Below are positions 21,318-32,000 of a stretch of 64,000 nt of DNA, piece after piece. Under the pieces are notes generated by a model. That model was not told where the DNA came from and made no database searches. It saw only the letters and a program-made list of their open reading frames with translations. Numbering within the stretch: the first letter of the stretch is position 1; every line of letters begins with the position of its first letter. Location of the stretch: positions 26,784,669 to 26,848,668 of the forward strand of contig CM055886.1 in the NCBI GenBank assembly GCA_029582165.1, in the 5' to 3' direction. Both the position numbers and the translations under genes were made by a program. Source of the DNA: Portulaca oleracea. Lineage: Eukaryota; Streptophyta; Magnoliopsida; Caryophyllales; Portulacaceae.

Positions 21318-21623
21318 GACAACATAGCCCAACAAGGTGTATATGAGTCCTTGCATAGAGATTGGGCAGTAGCATGTAGCAGTTGGGAATTCGACCCTCT
21401 GAGAATAAGCAATCCCTTCCCGGACAACAATGGAGTTGTTCACATGTGGCTCGGGTGCGAGGATAGGATGGTAAATGTCGATTTACAGCGCCAAATATCG
21501 AAGAAGCTCCCGTGGATGAAGTGTCATGAAATTCCATATGGTGGTCACCTTTTCTTCCATGACAAGAATGTCTGTGAAATGGTCTTCAAGTCACTTGTTC
21601 TTGGAGAAGATCCCTCGTTCTAA
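21318..21623 (+). CDS. Hydrolase exon 4 and stop codon
   Basis: Follows the acceptor 'tcctgtgcag'. Encodes the HRDWAVACSSWEFDP block, the Asp motif WLGCEDRMVNV and the His motif EIPYGGHLFFHD. TAA at 21621. No frameshift, and all family landmarks are in the expected order. Confidence 0.82.
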   Translation, partial: DNIAQQGVYESLHRDWAVACSSWEFDPLRISNPFPDNNGVVHMWLGCEDRMVNVDLQRQISKKLPWMKCHEIPYGGHLFFHDKNVCEMVFKSLVLGEDPSF

Positions 21624-21959
21624 TACCCCTAATTATTGTAAACTTTCATTAGTGCGGTTGGTTCGTGATGGTTACGGTTAAATTCGTAAAGTGTGGTTAG
21701 TATGATTAGATGGGGTTAAGTTGGTGGTGAGAATGGTGGGGTAGTAAGTTGTTGTGTTGGTTAAAAAAACAAAAGGTAAGATAAGAGAGTAGTGTGATTA
21801 TTTTAATATTTTTTTTATTAAGGTATTGAAGTAAGAAAACGTGATATAAGAGGTGGTGTGTTATTGTAGTTAGATGTGGTCAGATATTGTTAGTTTTAAC
21901 AAATCATACAAAAGAAGAGTCTGAATAGGCATGCAACCTCTTCTTTTTCTAAGTAAAAG

Positions 21960-22233
21960 TTAACGTTTATACTGTGAAGATGAACAATTCGAAACCCAGA
22001 AAGCCAAAGGAAAGGGAAAAAGAGAGAGGCGGCAGAAAGAAGAAAACAATTCTATGCTCTGATTCATATCATGGATGAATGAATGATAAAGAATAATATA
22101 GAGAGGTATTTATAGAAACTAAGAAAGAAAGAAAGAGAAAACGGAAAAAGGAAAATAAAGAAGGAAAGAAAAAGAAAACCAAAGAAACAACTATCTGTTT
22201 AAGATACATATATTATCTCTAATATCTCTAACA
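21960..22233 (-). repeat. Copia LTR (3'), partial boundary
   Basis: In minus orientation it begins TGTTAGAGATATTAGAG right after a purine tract (aatttgagggggg, plus 22234-22246), and holds a TATA-like 'ctataaatacc' at about 22110. The inner end near 21960 is not firmly defined. It lacks the palindromes seen in the other LTRs. Confidence 0.6.
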
Positions 22234-22720
22234 CCCCCCTCAAATTGGAGGGTGGTGACACTCCCAATTTACGTAAAAGCTGATGATGTTGTTTTCCAGA
22301 TAGGGCTTTAGTGAGGAGATCGGCCAATTGAAGAGTAGCGGGCGTGTAGCTTAAGGAAATCAAACCATCAAATAGTTTTTTCCGAACGAAATGACCATCG
22401 ATCTCTATGTACTTCGTTCGTTCATGGAAAACAGGATTCTTAGCTATGTAAATAGCAGCCTGACTGTCACATTTGATCGGTATAAGCTTGATGGAATCAA
22501 CCTGCAGCTCATGGAATAAACGACTCAACCAGGCCAATTCAGCAACAAGTCTTCGAAGACTTCTGTACTCAGCCTCTGCAGAAGACAAAGAAACAACAGA
22601 TTTCTTTTTAGATTTCCATGAGATCAAGGTTTTCCAAGAAAAATAACAAACTCACTGACAGATCGTCTGGTATGCCTGCATGACCCCCAGTCCGAATCAC
22701 TATAAACATGGAGGGTGAAG
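22199..22720 (-). pseudogene. Copia RNase H remnant
   Basis: Reads SDSDWGSCRHTRRS (22700s), then ISWKSKKKSVVSLSSAEAEY, IKCDSQAAIYIAKNPVFHER and the closing ADLLTKALSGKQ. This is the C-terminal end of a copia polyprotein of a different family from the 11.9-17.9 kb element. It runs into the LTR at 22233. Confidence 0.85.
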
Positions 22721-22734
22721 TCATCATCTTTGTG

Positions 22735-22855
22735 AATCACGAGGTGAGTCCAAGTGGATTAGTAAAGTCATCAACAGTAGTTAAGAAATATTTATGGTCG
22801 GAATGGGTTGCAACATGAAAGGGACCCCAGGTATCCACATGAGTTTCTTGTGTGT
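22735..22855 (-). pseudogene. Copia integrase remnant joined to RNase H
   Basis: The minus strand reads HVDTWGPFHVATHSDHKYFL then TTVDDFT, the integrase core start. In an intact element about 2.5 kb of RT would separate this from RNase H; here they are almost adjacent, so a large internal deletion has occurred. Confidence 0.7.
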
Positions 22856-23080
22856 TTTACTTAATCAACCATTTTAGACTTACATCAATCTTTCATCCAT
22901 ATTTATCATATATGTTGATGGGTCTTACTTATTAGGGACAATTCGATACCAATTTATTACATTTGCTGGTGATTATGCTGATGTAGGAGTCTAATAAATC
23001 GACTAAATTTACACCATAATTTTTTTTTTTAAAAAAGAGCATGCATCCTTTAGGTGATAGACCAGCAAAATCAGTACATA

Positions 23081-23223
23081 TTACATGCACCTAGAGCATG
23101 TGCTCTGAGTAGGTACGAATGAACCCTTATTGGGAGTGAACAATGGATACGTATGAGTGAACGATTATGTTATTGAGAGTTAACAATTACCATATTTGGA
23201 GCACATGCTCTAGAAGCATGTAA
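23081..23223. mobile_element. MITE with 25-bp inverted ends
   Basis: The left end TTACATGCACCTAGAGCATG and right end CATGCTCTAGAAGCATGTAA are inverted repeats around a 90-bp centre. No coding. The rest of 22860-24370 is AT-rich and shows nothing else I can name. Confidence 0.55.
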
Positions 23224-24369
23224 TGAATTGCACAGCAAAACACCATTTCTAAGAGAATTGGGATGTCTAAACATTATCTAGTAAACTACTAAAATAAAAT
23301 TAGGACTCCTGATGTACTCTAAACAAGTAGGCCGAACAAGCAGTGAATAAACAAAGGCCCCAAAACAAAGGGGGCAGAAAATTTGATATGAGATACGTAT
23401 ACTTGAATCACTTGGCTGTGCACCCACTCTGGTTTCCTCACTTTTGCATCTCATGCCTATTTGGGCTTTTATTAATAATCTTTAGAAAAAATGAAATACG
23501 TACAAGTATTCAACATTCAAATAATTAGACTAAAATCAAAATAAAAGCCGAAATTTTGCTTCACCTGTAAAAATTATATCAAATAACTGACTTTTTAGGT
23601 CACACTAAAAAAATGACACGATAACATGCTTTTTTTTTTAAAAAAAATTAAAATCTAACCACACAAATAAAAAATTGAATACTATCAAATAGAAGGAAAA
23701 TTAGATTTTAACAATCTCTACTTTCATCTTTTGTATGCCAATAATCCTAATCTCTACATTGTTTTTGTATTTTAGCAGTAAAAAAAATTACATTCTAGTG
23801 GTAACAAACCTACCTCTAACTTTTTTTTTTCATTATTTCCTACATCATTTTTATTTTTTTTTCATTCTTACCCCAAGGAGGTTATGAAGTATAGTTACTA
23901 AAATAATTTTTAAATTACTTTTTGAAAATCCGAGCAATTATTATAATTTTTCAAAGGAATAAAAGTGAAAAAAAATCGAAAAAAATTGGGACAAACATTT
24001 TTAAATTCATTAAAAATGTGGGTAAGTGTTTTGCTAAGTTTTGAATCAAAAGCAAGTCAAAATCTATAATTTTTAAGGTATACATTCGATAGTGTCCCAA
24101 CAGAATACGATATATATCTTTTTGGACCACCAGAATGCAAAACAAAATATGAATCATTGACATACAGAAACTGAAAGAGGTATTATTAAAATCAAATTTT
24201 CCAAAATACAAAATATAGAAGCTGAAATTTCGTAGTAACCATAAAAATATGTTAAATAACCAAATGTTTAAGACAGCACTTTAAGCCTTGAAAAACAAAA
24301 TATTTGGAACAAGAAATATGGCTGCCACCAAACTATCCATCTTTAACAATTCGAAGTGATGTTAAGTAC

Positions 24370-24575
24370 TACCTTCGGCCCATTATATTTATTTATCTAC
24401 CCAAATTACCTCTACTTTAATTGAAAAAAATAGTTGTTGAAATTGTAAAAAAGTGATAATTGAATTTATTAATTAGAAATAGAAAAGGAATTATAGTTGT
24501 TGGAATTATAAATGGGACAAATATTTTAGGACAAAGAAATTAGGTAAAAGGACAAATATTTTGGGACAGAAATAG
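24370..24575. mobile_element. MITE with GGGACAAATATTT-type ends
   Basis: The left end 'ctaccttcggcccattatatttatttatc' is loosely inverted to 'gacaaatattttgggacagaaatagta'. The ends resemble the Stowaway consensus but have decayed. Confidence 0.45.
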
Positions 24576-24715
24576 TAATATGTATCTGTATTTTATTTAT
24601 TTTCTTTTTCAAAGAGATTCTTTCTAGTGGTGTTAATTGACATGATTAGTGTCGCCATAGATCCGCTCATGAGCTGATAGTTATGAATTTGTTGTTGTTT
24701 TAAGACCTAGTAATA

Positions 24716-24949
24716 CTGCCTCCATTTTTATTTATCTGTCGTCTAAGAAATTGTGTTAAAAATTTTGATCGTTAATATCTTAATTTGTATAATGATTCAT
24801 CATACAAAATTGGTATCGTTATATTCGTTATAAACAATATATTAAAAAAATATAATATTATATTCTTTTACTAAGATTTTATATTAAAATTATTAATTAA
24901 AGATTAACACTGAAAATCGTAAATGACAGATAAAAAAGAACAAAGGGAG
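24716..24949. mobile_element. Stowaway MITE
   Basis: Ends 'ctgcctccatttttatttatctgtc' and 'gacagataaaaaagaacaaagggag' are inverted repeats flanked by TA on each side. It is the same family as the element at 27574-27811, with matching interior ('aaaattttga.c.ttaatat'). Confidence 0.75.
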
Positions 24950-25055
24950 TATTAATGTTTAAGTTGTTGTCTTACATAATTCATACAGCTGTTGATGCCT
25001 ATTTTGTTTGAGGATAATATTTGAATATTAATACATGGCTATTTATTTATATATG

Positions 25056-26400
25056 CGTTCGGTCTCGTTTCGAGCCGAATTGATATCATTTATAAAGTGT
25101 TTTTCTTGTTTTAGCCCCTTGATTATATATTAGTTATGATAATTTTGTGTTTTTGTAGGATAATAAAGAGTTAGAAGGAAAACGAGCTAAATTGGGGCTT
25201 TTTTGGGGAATCTCGAGTGATTTCCCGAGCCAAGCCAAGCCCGGAAGTGAAGCGGAACTGACCCAGGAATCCTTTCCCCATTTCTGGTGCAAAACAGGGG
25301 GGTTGCACCCACTACATCCCTTATAGTGGGCGGTACAGCCCAAGAAAGGAAGCAGAAGGGATGGAGGCAGATGGACGTCGCACCTGCCATACGGATCTTC
25401 GTATCCGCAACAAGGAAGCTCGCGCCCGCCACCTGTTTGTCGCACCCGTTACATTGTGCCCAGGAAGATTTAGCCCAGCCTTGCCAACAGAAGCAGGTCG
25501 CACCTGCGACCAAATTCGTGCCGCCCGTGACCTTACGAAGACCAAAATCGCCTAACTGCTTTTCGCTGTGTCGCGCCCGTAACCAGAGGCGTGCCGCTCG
25601 TGAACTATCGCACTTCAGAATCGCCTGGTGACTTTTCTCACCCTCGCGCTCGCGAACGTGGGTGTGCCGCCCACGACATCCTGTTGTGTGCGAACAATTA
25701 GGAGCTACGGCTAGGGCTTTAATTAAGGGTTTTGGGCTTATTTTCATTCGTTCTATAAATACCACATATTTTCAGCATTAGGATTATCTAGTTTTAGAAT
25801 CATCTAGACTTAGAATTAGATTAGGATTAGAGTAGAATTAGGTTTTATTGCATTTTTCTTATCTTGCTTCTATCTTTCATTAAGCTTTAATTGTTCTTCA
25901 AGTTTTCTTTTCTTTCATTGTAATCAACTCTCTCTTTTAATCAATTCAAGCTATTTCCAAGTTCTTACTCTCTTTAAAGTTTTCATTGTTGATTTGCATT
26001 CAAGCTTTCTAGTGCTAGTTCACCACCAATCCAACTTTTAGTGAGGAGGAGGATTAAGAGTCACAAATTCTACTTCAAGTGAGGATTTGGGGATTCTTAG
26101 TAATCCAAATCACAATTTTCTTGTTTGTTCGAAGTGAAGGATTCGAGATGAAGAATTAGTGAAGATTTAATGCTTTGAAGGTATAATTTCTTGTTCTAAA
26201 TTTCATTATTAGATTCAAGTTTTATTGTTTTCTTATTTGTTGTTCTTGATTGCATTCTTAGTTGTAGTGTTCTTCCTTGTTGATTTAGGTTTAGTTCATC
26301 TTTTCATGCTTTCTTGAGTATTGTTATTTTGAATCCATGCTTAGATTAGTTTAATTCCCTTTCAATTATTTATTGCTTTCCGCATTTGAAAACCCCCAAC
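25056..26400 (+). repeat. Gypsy-type LTR, probably solo
   Basis: The layout matches the LTR of element C: a start near TGCGTTCGGTCTCGTTTCGA, the block 'gatttcccgagccaagccaagcc', a palindrome cluster (25370-25690), a TATA box (25754-25761), then a long CT/T-rich leader ending about 26400. No gag or primer site follows, and no target duplication is clear, so the right boundary is approximate. Confidence 0.5.
25370..25690. promoter_or_regulatory. U3 palindrome array of the 25-kb LTR
   Basis: One perfect unit, GGTCGCA-CC-TGCGACC, at 25496-25511, and about seven degenerate relatives, such as GTCGCACCCGTTAC at 25439, GTCGCGCCCGTAAC near 25570 and others near 25418, 25519, 25591, 25645 and 25663. 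All lie between the LTR start and the TATA box at 25754. Confidence 0.7.
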
Positions 26401-27229
26401 CAAACCAATTTCCTCATTAGCCAGACACCCCATCCCTGAACAATATGTCACTTTAATATATATGTACACTATTGTATAGGGCGGATATATAGTGTAATCA
26501 GTGTTGTTAATTGATGCCATTCAAATTTGGAAAAAAAAAATCTGCTTCGAAAAAAATTACTTGACAACACACTAATTAAAGAGTTGATAGTCAAATATAA
26601 AGAGTTTGGAAATATTTTCCATACATGGAAATTGGATGATTGATGAGTCATGCTTGTCATACAGTTTGATATTGACATATTATATTCGTTGATAGTTACC
26701 CTTAAAACAAAGACCTAGTAGACGAGTCAAATTAACCTAGTTTAAAAAAACTACTTGATATCCCGCCAACGAAATTAAAAATGTGGTGAATTGTCCGAAG
26801 GTAGATACTTGTTAAGCAATTGTGCACACGATTAGGAGGTCGATCTCTCCTATAGGTTTTGATATTAATTATTTGATGCCATTTTCCTCTTATAGGTTTT
26901 GATATTAGTTATTTAATCTCATTTCCTTCTATAGATTTTGATGTTAGTTATCTAATGTTATTTTTATGGTTAGTGTCAAATTTCAGCTTTTATATTATTT
27001 TTATTGGATACTGTTTAATTTTTATTTTATATCGTTAAATTTAATTTTTTAAGTGAATTATTTTTAACACTACTTACCCTAAATTCTGGATCCGTCACTT
27101 ATATTGAACCAAAAAAATAGTCATTGAAGGAAAATCTTCAAGGGTGTAAATGTGTAATGAACGAAAACAAGGTTGTACTTGTACTTGTACAATCTACTCT
27201 ATATGTCTTAATTTTTTTTTATTGTGTTC

Positions 27230-27512
27230 GGCAGTGGCATTGGAGTAACATTTAATTTTTTGATCAAGTCAAAACTCTAATTGCATAAATATTAGTGTTT
27301 GGTAAACTAACGTTTTGAGGAATATTTAACATTTCAAGTAGCATTTTGTGAAATGTTAATAAAGTTAGCGTTTGGCGTTAGGAGTAACATTTAATATTTT
27401 TTGGTCAAAAAATATCGTTTGGAAATTTTATCTTTAGAAATTATCCATATCCTTTTACGTCAATTCACATTAATTTGCTAACGCTATCGCTAAATTAACT
27501 GAACACAATTCT
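27230..27512. mobile_element. Inverted-repeat element, TGTGTTC ends
   Basis: Left 'attgtgttcggcagtggc' and right 'aactgaacacaatt' are inverted. The interior repeats 'gtttgg' and 'taacattt' words. The superfamily is not clear. Confidence 0.45.
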
Positions 27513-27573
27513 CATTTGAGCAGTTATCCGTTATCCACTATTTAACCCGCAATATATACTAGGAACATGCATA

Positions 27574-27811
27574 CTCCCTCCGTTTTTATTTAACTGTCAT
27601 CTAGGTATTTGAGACAAAAATTTTGACCATTAATATTTTAATTTGTATAATAATTTATCAAATAAAAATGATATCACTAGATTCGTAATGCAAAATGCTA
27701 TTAAAAAAGTATAATATCATACCTTTTTTTATAAAAATATTTTGTGAGAAATTATTAATTAAAGATATACCTCAAAAATCGTAAAGGACAGATAAAAAAG
27801 AATAGAGGGAG
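27574..27811. mobile_element. Stowaway MITE
   Basis: Starts CTCCCTCCGTTTTTATTTAA and ends AAAAGAATAGAGGGAG, flanked by TA. Same family as 24716-24949. Confidence 0.8.
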
Positions 27812-27995
27812 TACATATTTTAAATTATTCAAATTTACCAAATTTTTTATTATCATGCCCAATCTTATCTGTTAAAAACATATTCAGACTTTTCCAGCTT
27901 CATCTTCAATTAATAATTTCTCATATATATTATATCAAAAATATAATTTTATACTTTTCTAATAGTATTTTTTCATATAAATGTAGTGATACTAA

Positions 27996-28355
27996 GGCCC
28001 TGTTCTTTGGCTTAAGTTACGTCTAACATAATTTAACTGAACTTATCCTTACCTTACCTTACCTTACCTAATACGACTCTCTAAAAAACATCCAAACCAA
28101 AAATAAAATTTAAATAAAAAATAAATTTAAATAATATTATTTTAATCTCAAACCAATCCATTTTTCTAATATTTTTAACTTTTTAATTTATTTTCCCCAC
28201 ATATTCAAATTTTATTAGTAAAATATTTCTTTCTAACAACTAACTAAAACTAATCATATCATTTCCTATCATTTCCTATCATTTCCTTTCCTCTCTTTTC
28301 TTTTTCCTAATCTAACCAACTTAACCTGAATCTAACCTTACCAAAGAACAACATC
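27996..28355. mobile_element. Harbinger-like MITE
   Basis: The terminal inverted repeat has the common part TGTTCTTTGG at the left and CCAAAGAACA at the right. TAA flanks both ends (27993-27995, 28356-28358), within a shared CTAAG. No coding. Confidence 0.6.
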
Positions 28356-28506
28356 TAAGTTTGCACAATGAATCATTATACATATCAACAAATTAACGGT
28401 AAAAAATTTGGACGAAAAACAGCAGGACATATAAATAAAACCGTGGGAACACCTTATTTTTAGATATACCCATTTCTTTAGAACAGGTCGAGTTCCACAT
28501 TGATAG

Positions 28507-29068
28507 AGGGTTTTTTTGCATTTTGGACCCTGAAATTAAGGATAATTTATTTTTTGAACCCTTAATTTTATTATTTATTTTTTGGACCCTAAAGTTTATG
28601 GGTTGAATAAAAAAGGATCTTAAAGTTTGTAGGTTGAAAAAAAAGGCTCGTGTATTGTTTTTTTCTTTTTCTTCCCATGTTTGAATTTATCTTCTGATTA
28701 GTGTCAAACTTCATGACTAACGTTAAAACTAACATTAAGGCTATAATACACCTTGCTTATTCATGTCGGAACTATTTAGACCCTGAAGTAACCAGGGTCT
28801 ACGTAGTTCGAACATGAATAAGAGAGGTGTATTACAGTTTTAATATTAGTTTTAACCTTAGTCCTGAAGTTGGCACTAATCGGAAGATAAATTCAAACAT
28901 GGGAAGAAAAAGAAAAACAGTATACGGGCCTTTTTTTTCAACCTACAAACTTTAAATTTTTTTTTATTCAACTCATAAACATTAGGGTCTAAAAAAATAA
29001 ATAATAAAATCAAGGGTTCAAAAAATAAATCATCATATACTTTGGGGTCCAAAATGCAAATAACCCTA
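28507..29068. mobile_element. 560-bp foldback element
   Basis: Almost the whole element is one palindrome. The left arm from 'gggtttttttgcattttggaccc' is matched backward by the right arm ending 'gcaaataaccc', and the symmetry continues to a centre near 28790 ('agaccctgaagtaaccagggtct'). The arms are about 270 bp. No coding; the open frame inside comes from the arms. Related to MULE-type foldback elements by look only. Confidence 0.8.
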
Positions 29069-29069
29069 T

Positions 29070-32000
29070 TAATGGATAGACCAATAATCACAAAACACAA
29101 AAACATCAAAATCCGCATCCACCCATGTCTTCAACACTTGAAACTTACTAATTACATATAACATGATTGATCATACAGTTTAATTTGGTGAATGAAAGTA
29201 AAGTCTCAACTACAAACCCACACACTAGGCTAGTTACAGTATATAGTACTGTACTGAAGCATGATCATAATAATCAATATATGATTATGATTAAGTTAAT
29301 ATGATTACAAAGCAGTAGATTAGACACAATTAAAAGGAATTTGTGTGAGACATAGTGGGACCAAAGAAATATATGGATCATAATTTCATCATTTGATTTA
29401 TGAAGACTTTCCAAGCTTTCATTGCAAAGTCCATTATTGCTGCATGGAATTCAGTGGAGGTAGAGACATCCCAATCTCTCTCTCTTTCTCTCACTACTTA
29501 TTGCTTTCTGCTTCTTCTACTTTTTTTCATCTACTTTAATTTATTTTCTTCTTCTCAACTTAAAACTGTTTGCCTAGTTGTTACACTATAGACTGCAGGG
29601 TCATATGGAAACCTAATTTGTGTTTTCTTGTGTTTGTGCTTCACACAAGTAGGGTTCATTGAAGAATTGAATGTGGGTATCTATCAAATTTTTGTTCTTG
29701 TTTTGTTTATTTTTTATAATTATTTAGACCCCATTATTTTATGCGGCTGGTTGGTTATGTGGTTTCACACCGCACCACAACTTTCCATAGTCGACCACAA
29801 CCCACCACAACCTTCCACATTCAACAACAACTTTCCCCAACCCACCACAATTTTCAAATTTGCACCACACCACACCGCACCGACGCACAACCAAACGCAA
29901 CCCATCACATTCCACCATAACTTTTATGCGGCTGGTCAGTGGACCGTTCTGGAAGTGCTATGTTCTTGTTTGTTATATGATAATTCATAATGGTATGTAA
30001 TGAAAATGAGTATGAGAATTCGTAATGATAATGGGAATGAGAATGAGAGTGTGTTTATGAATTTCCAAATTTCTTGTTTGTCATATGATAATCCAAAGTA
30101 GGAGTAAGATTAACAATAAAAGTACATCTACTAGAATATCCTTCATTAACTTAAATAGAATGAGATAGTATTAATTTAATTAAATACGAGGATAATATTG
30201 ATATTTAACATGTCTTATGAATTCCCAATATGAATTACCACCTCTCCCCGACCTGTTAATAAATTGGTTGGAGTTGAACCCTTCTATTCTGGTATTCTCA
30301 TTCCCATTCCCCCTCCTTTTTTAATTATCATAAAACAAACATGAGAATTGTAATCCCAATCCTTCTATTCCCATTTCCAACCATCTACTCCTTCCTGTCA
30401 AATGATCCATAAGTGGGTTATTACTCACTTTACCTGATTCAAATCAATTTACTCATTTTTCCAACTTTTTGACACTCAACTTTTTAATTTTTATTCAAAC
30501 TTATTAATTCTTAGCTTACTTTATAACCTGACCTTACCCTTCTAAGCAATAGGGCATAGCACTGACCTAGAATGCGTATAAACAGTGCCTACTTTTTGGG
30601 GACAAGGATACATCCTTCTAAAAATTTTAGATTAATGGTTGAAAGTTCAAAAATGCTATATTTTATACTGTATTGTGTCCATCTTGGATTTGGTTTAGTA
30701 CGAGCTAAAATAGTGATATGGTTATGGATTTTTCTTATGAATTTTAACATTGACAAATTTTTTTGGGTAGGAACATTATTCTTGTTTATTTTATTGTCAT
30801 AGTCAAAATTTAGACTTTTTTGAATTTATCCGACCTAAAACAAATCCTAAAAATTTTGATATTGTACATAAATTTTTCGTTCAATATCTAATTCATCTGG
30901 ATCCAAAATAATTTGAACATGCATTTCAAGAGCCCTGTAATTAAAACCAATAGATCAAATGAGGCGATTATTTGTAAAAATTGAACACCTAGGTATACAA
31001 TAGTTTGTGCACCCGATCAAATTATACCTACTTGCTAATTTTATGAGAAAATATTTATGATTTTATGAGTATATTATTTTTGTTCTTTGATAATAAGTGT
31101 ATTTGTAGTTTGCATTTAAAATTTCACTTCAGTGTTCATGTAGAACTTTATGAATTTAAAATTTACATTTTGTGAGTATGTACATACATTTATTAATTTT
31201 ATGGCAGCTTCGGGTGCAGGGCAATGTCAATCCGTAACGTTGTAGAAGCTAAAACATGTGTATTTGCGGCTCAACTAGTTCAGAGGTTTGCTTATGAGTG
31301 TATGGAGTTTGAGTTAGAGTGTCAGACTATTTGTCCTTAATTAATTCAACATATCAAAAAGTCTTCTTTATTTCTTAGTAAGATTGATGTAGTTCTGGAA
31401 GATTTGTTTTCTTCACTTAATTATCATCTCCATAGTTACCGATGAAGTCATGTTAACGTGATTGAAATCTTGTGGTTCTTAACATGACCAAGGTTGTTCA
31501 AATAGGGGAAGAACATGTTCAATTAAGGGCACATTCGGAGCATATTGAAACTTATGTACTTGTAGACATATTACCAATATAAGCTATTCCTCATTTTGTT
31601 TTAAAAAAATGCAAAACTGAAAAAACAATTAAATAATGGCTTAAGAGCACAATACTTTGTGTTCCTAAGGTTCATTGCAGAATAACAAACACTTTTTAAG
31701 ATATATACACTTTCCTAATTTTTCTATGGCGTGCTCTTGATGGACATCCGTGCTACCTTTTTCTCATCTCATTATCCTTTTTCCTCTTAGACCACCAACC
31801 AACTAATAATAATAATAATAATAATAATATGATTTAATAACACTAGTAATAATAACAACAATAACAATGTTATTGTGCACGTGGTTGAACTAGTACCTTA
31901 TAGTTGCGTAAGAACCTTTTTCCTCTTACTGTTTTTTGGATTAGATAAAATGAAGTTTGGATAGATTGGATTGGATTGGATACTTTTTTGAGGAGTTGTG

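Larger units (their letters stand above)
11814..21623 (+). pseudogene. Alpha/beta-hydrolase gene split by a copia element
   Basis: Four exons with GT..AG introns: exon 1 = 11814-11869 plus 17935-18130; exon 2 = 18534-18745; exon 3 = 19476-19743; exon 4 = 21318-21623. Joined, they give an open frame of about 345 codons, normal for this plant alpha/beta-hydrolase family. Features in order: an N-terminal hydrophobic anchor, the oxyanion-side HGF motif, a nucleophile elbow A-I-S-I-G-S (the first Gly of GxSxG is Ala), an Asp in G-C-E-D-R, and the catalytic His in G-G-H. The triad is therefore complete. The start is the ATG two bases after a splice acceptor (ttgttgcag), implying a 5'-leader intron. 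The only break is the 6.06-kb retrotransposon in the codon after Tyr of the anchor. The substrate is unknown. Inference: a recent null allele unless the insert is spliced out. Confidence 0.8.

Noticed and set aside
25187..25765. 192-codon minus-strand frame in the 25-kb LTR
   Set aside because: It lies wholly over the palindrome cluster and promoter of an LTR; residues reflect the GC repeats and no family is recognisable.
29400..29591. Start of a gene (MKTFQAFIAK...) with a possible intron donor
   Set aside because: No downstream exon continues it and the C-terminal half is a CT-rich translation; too weak to call.
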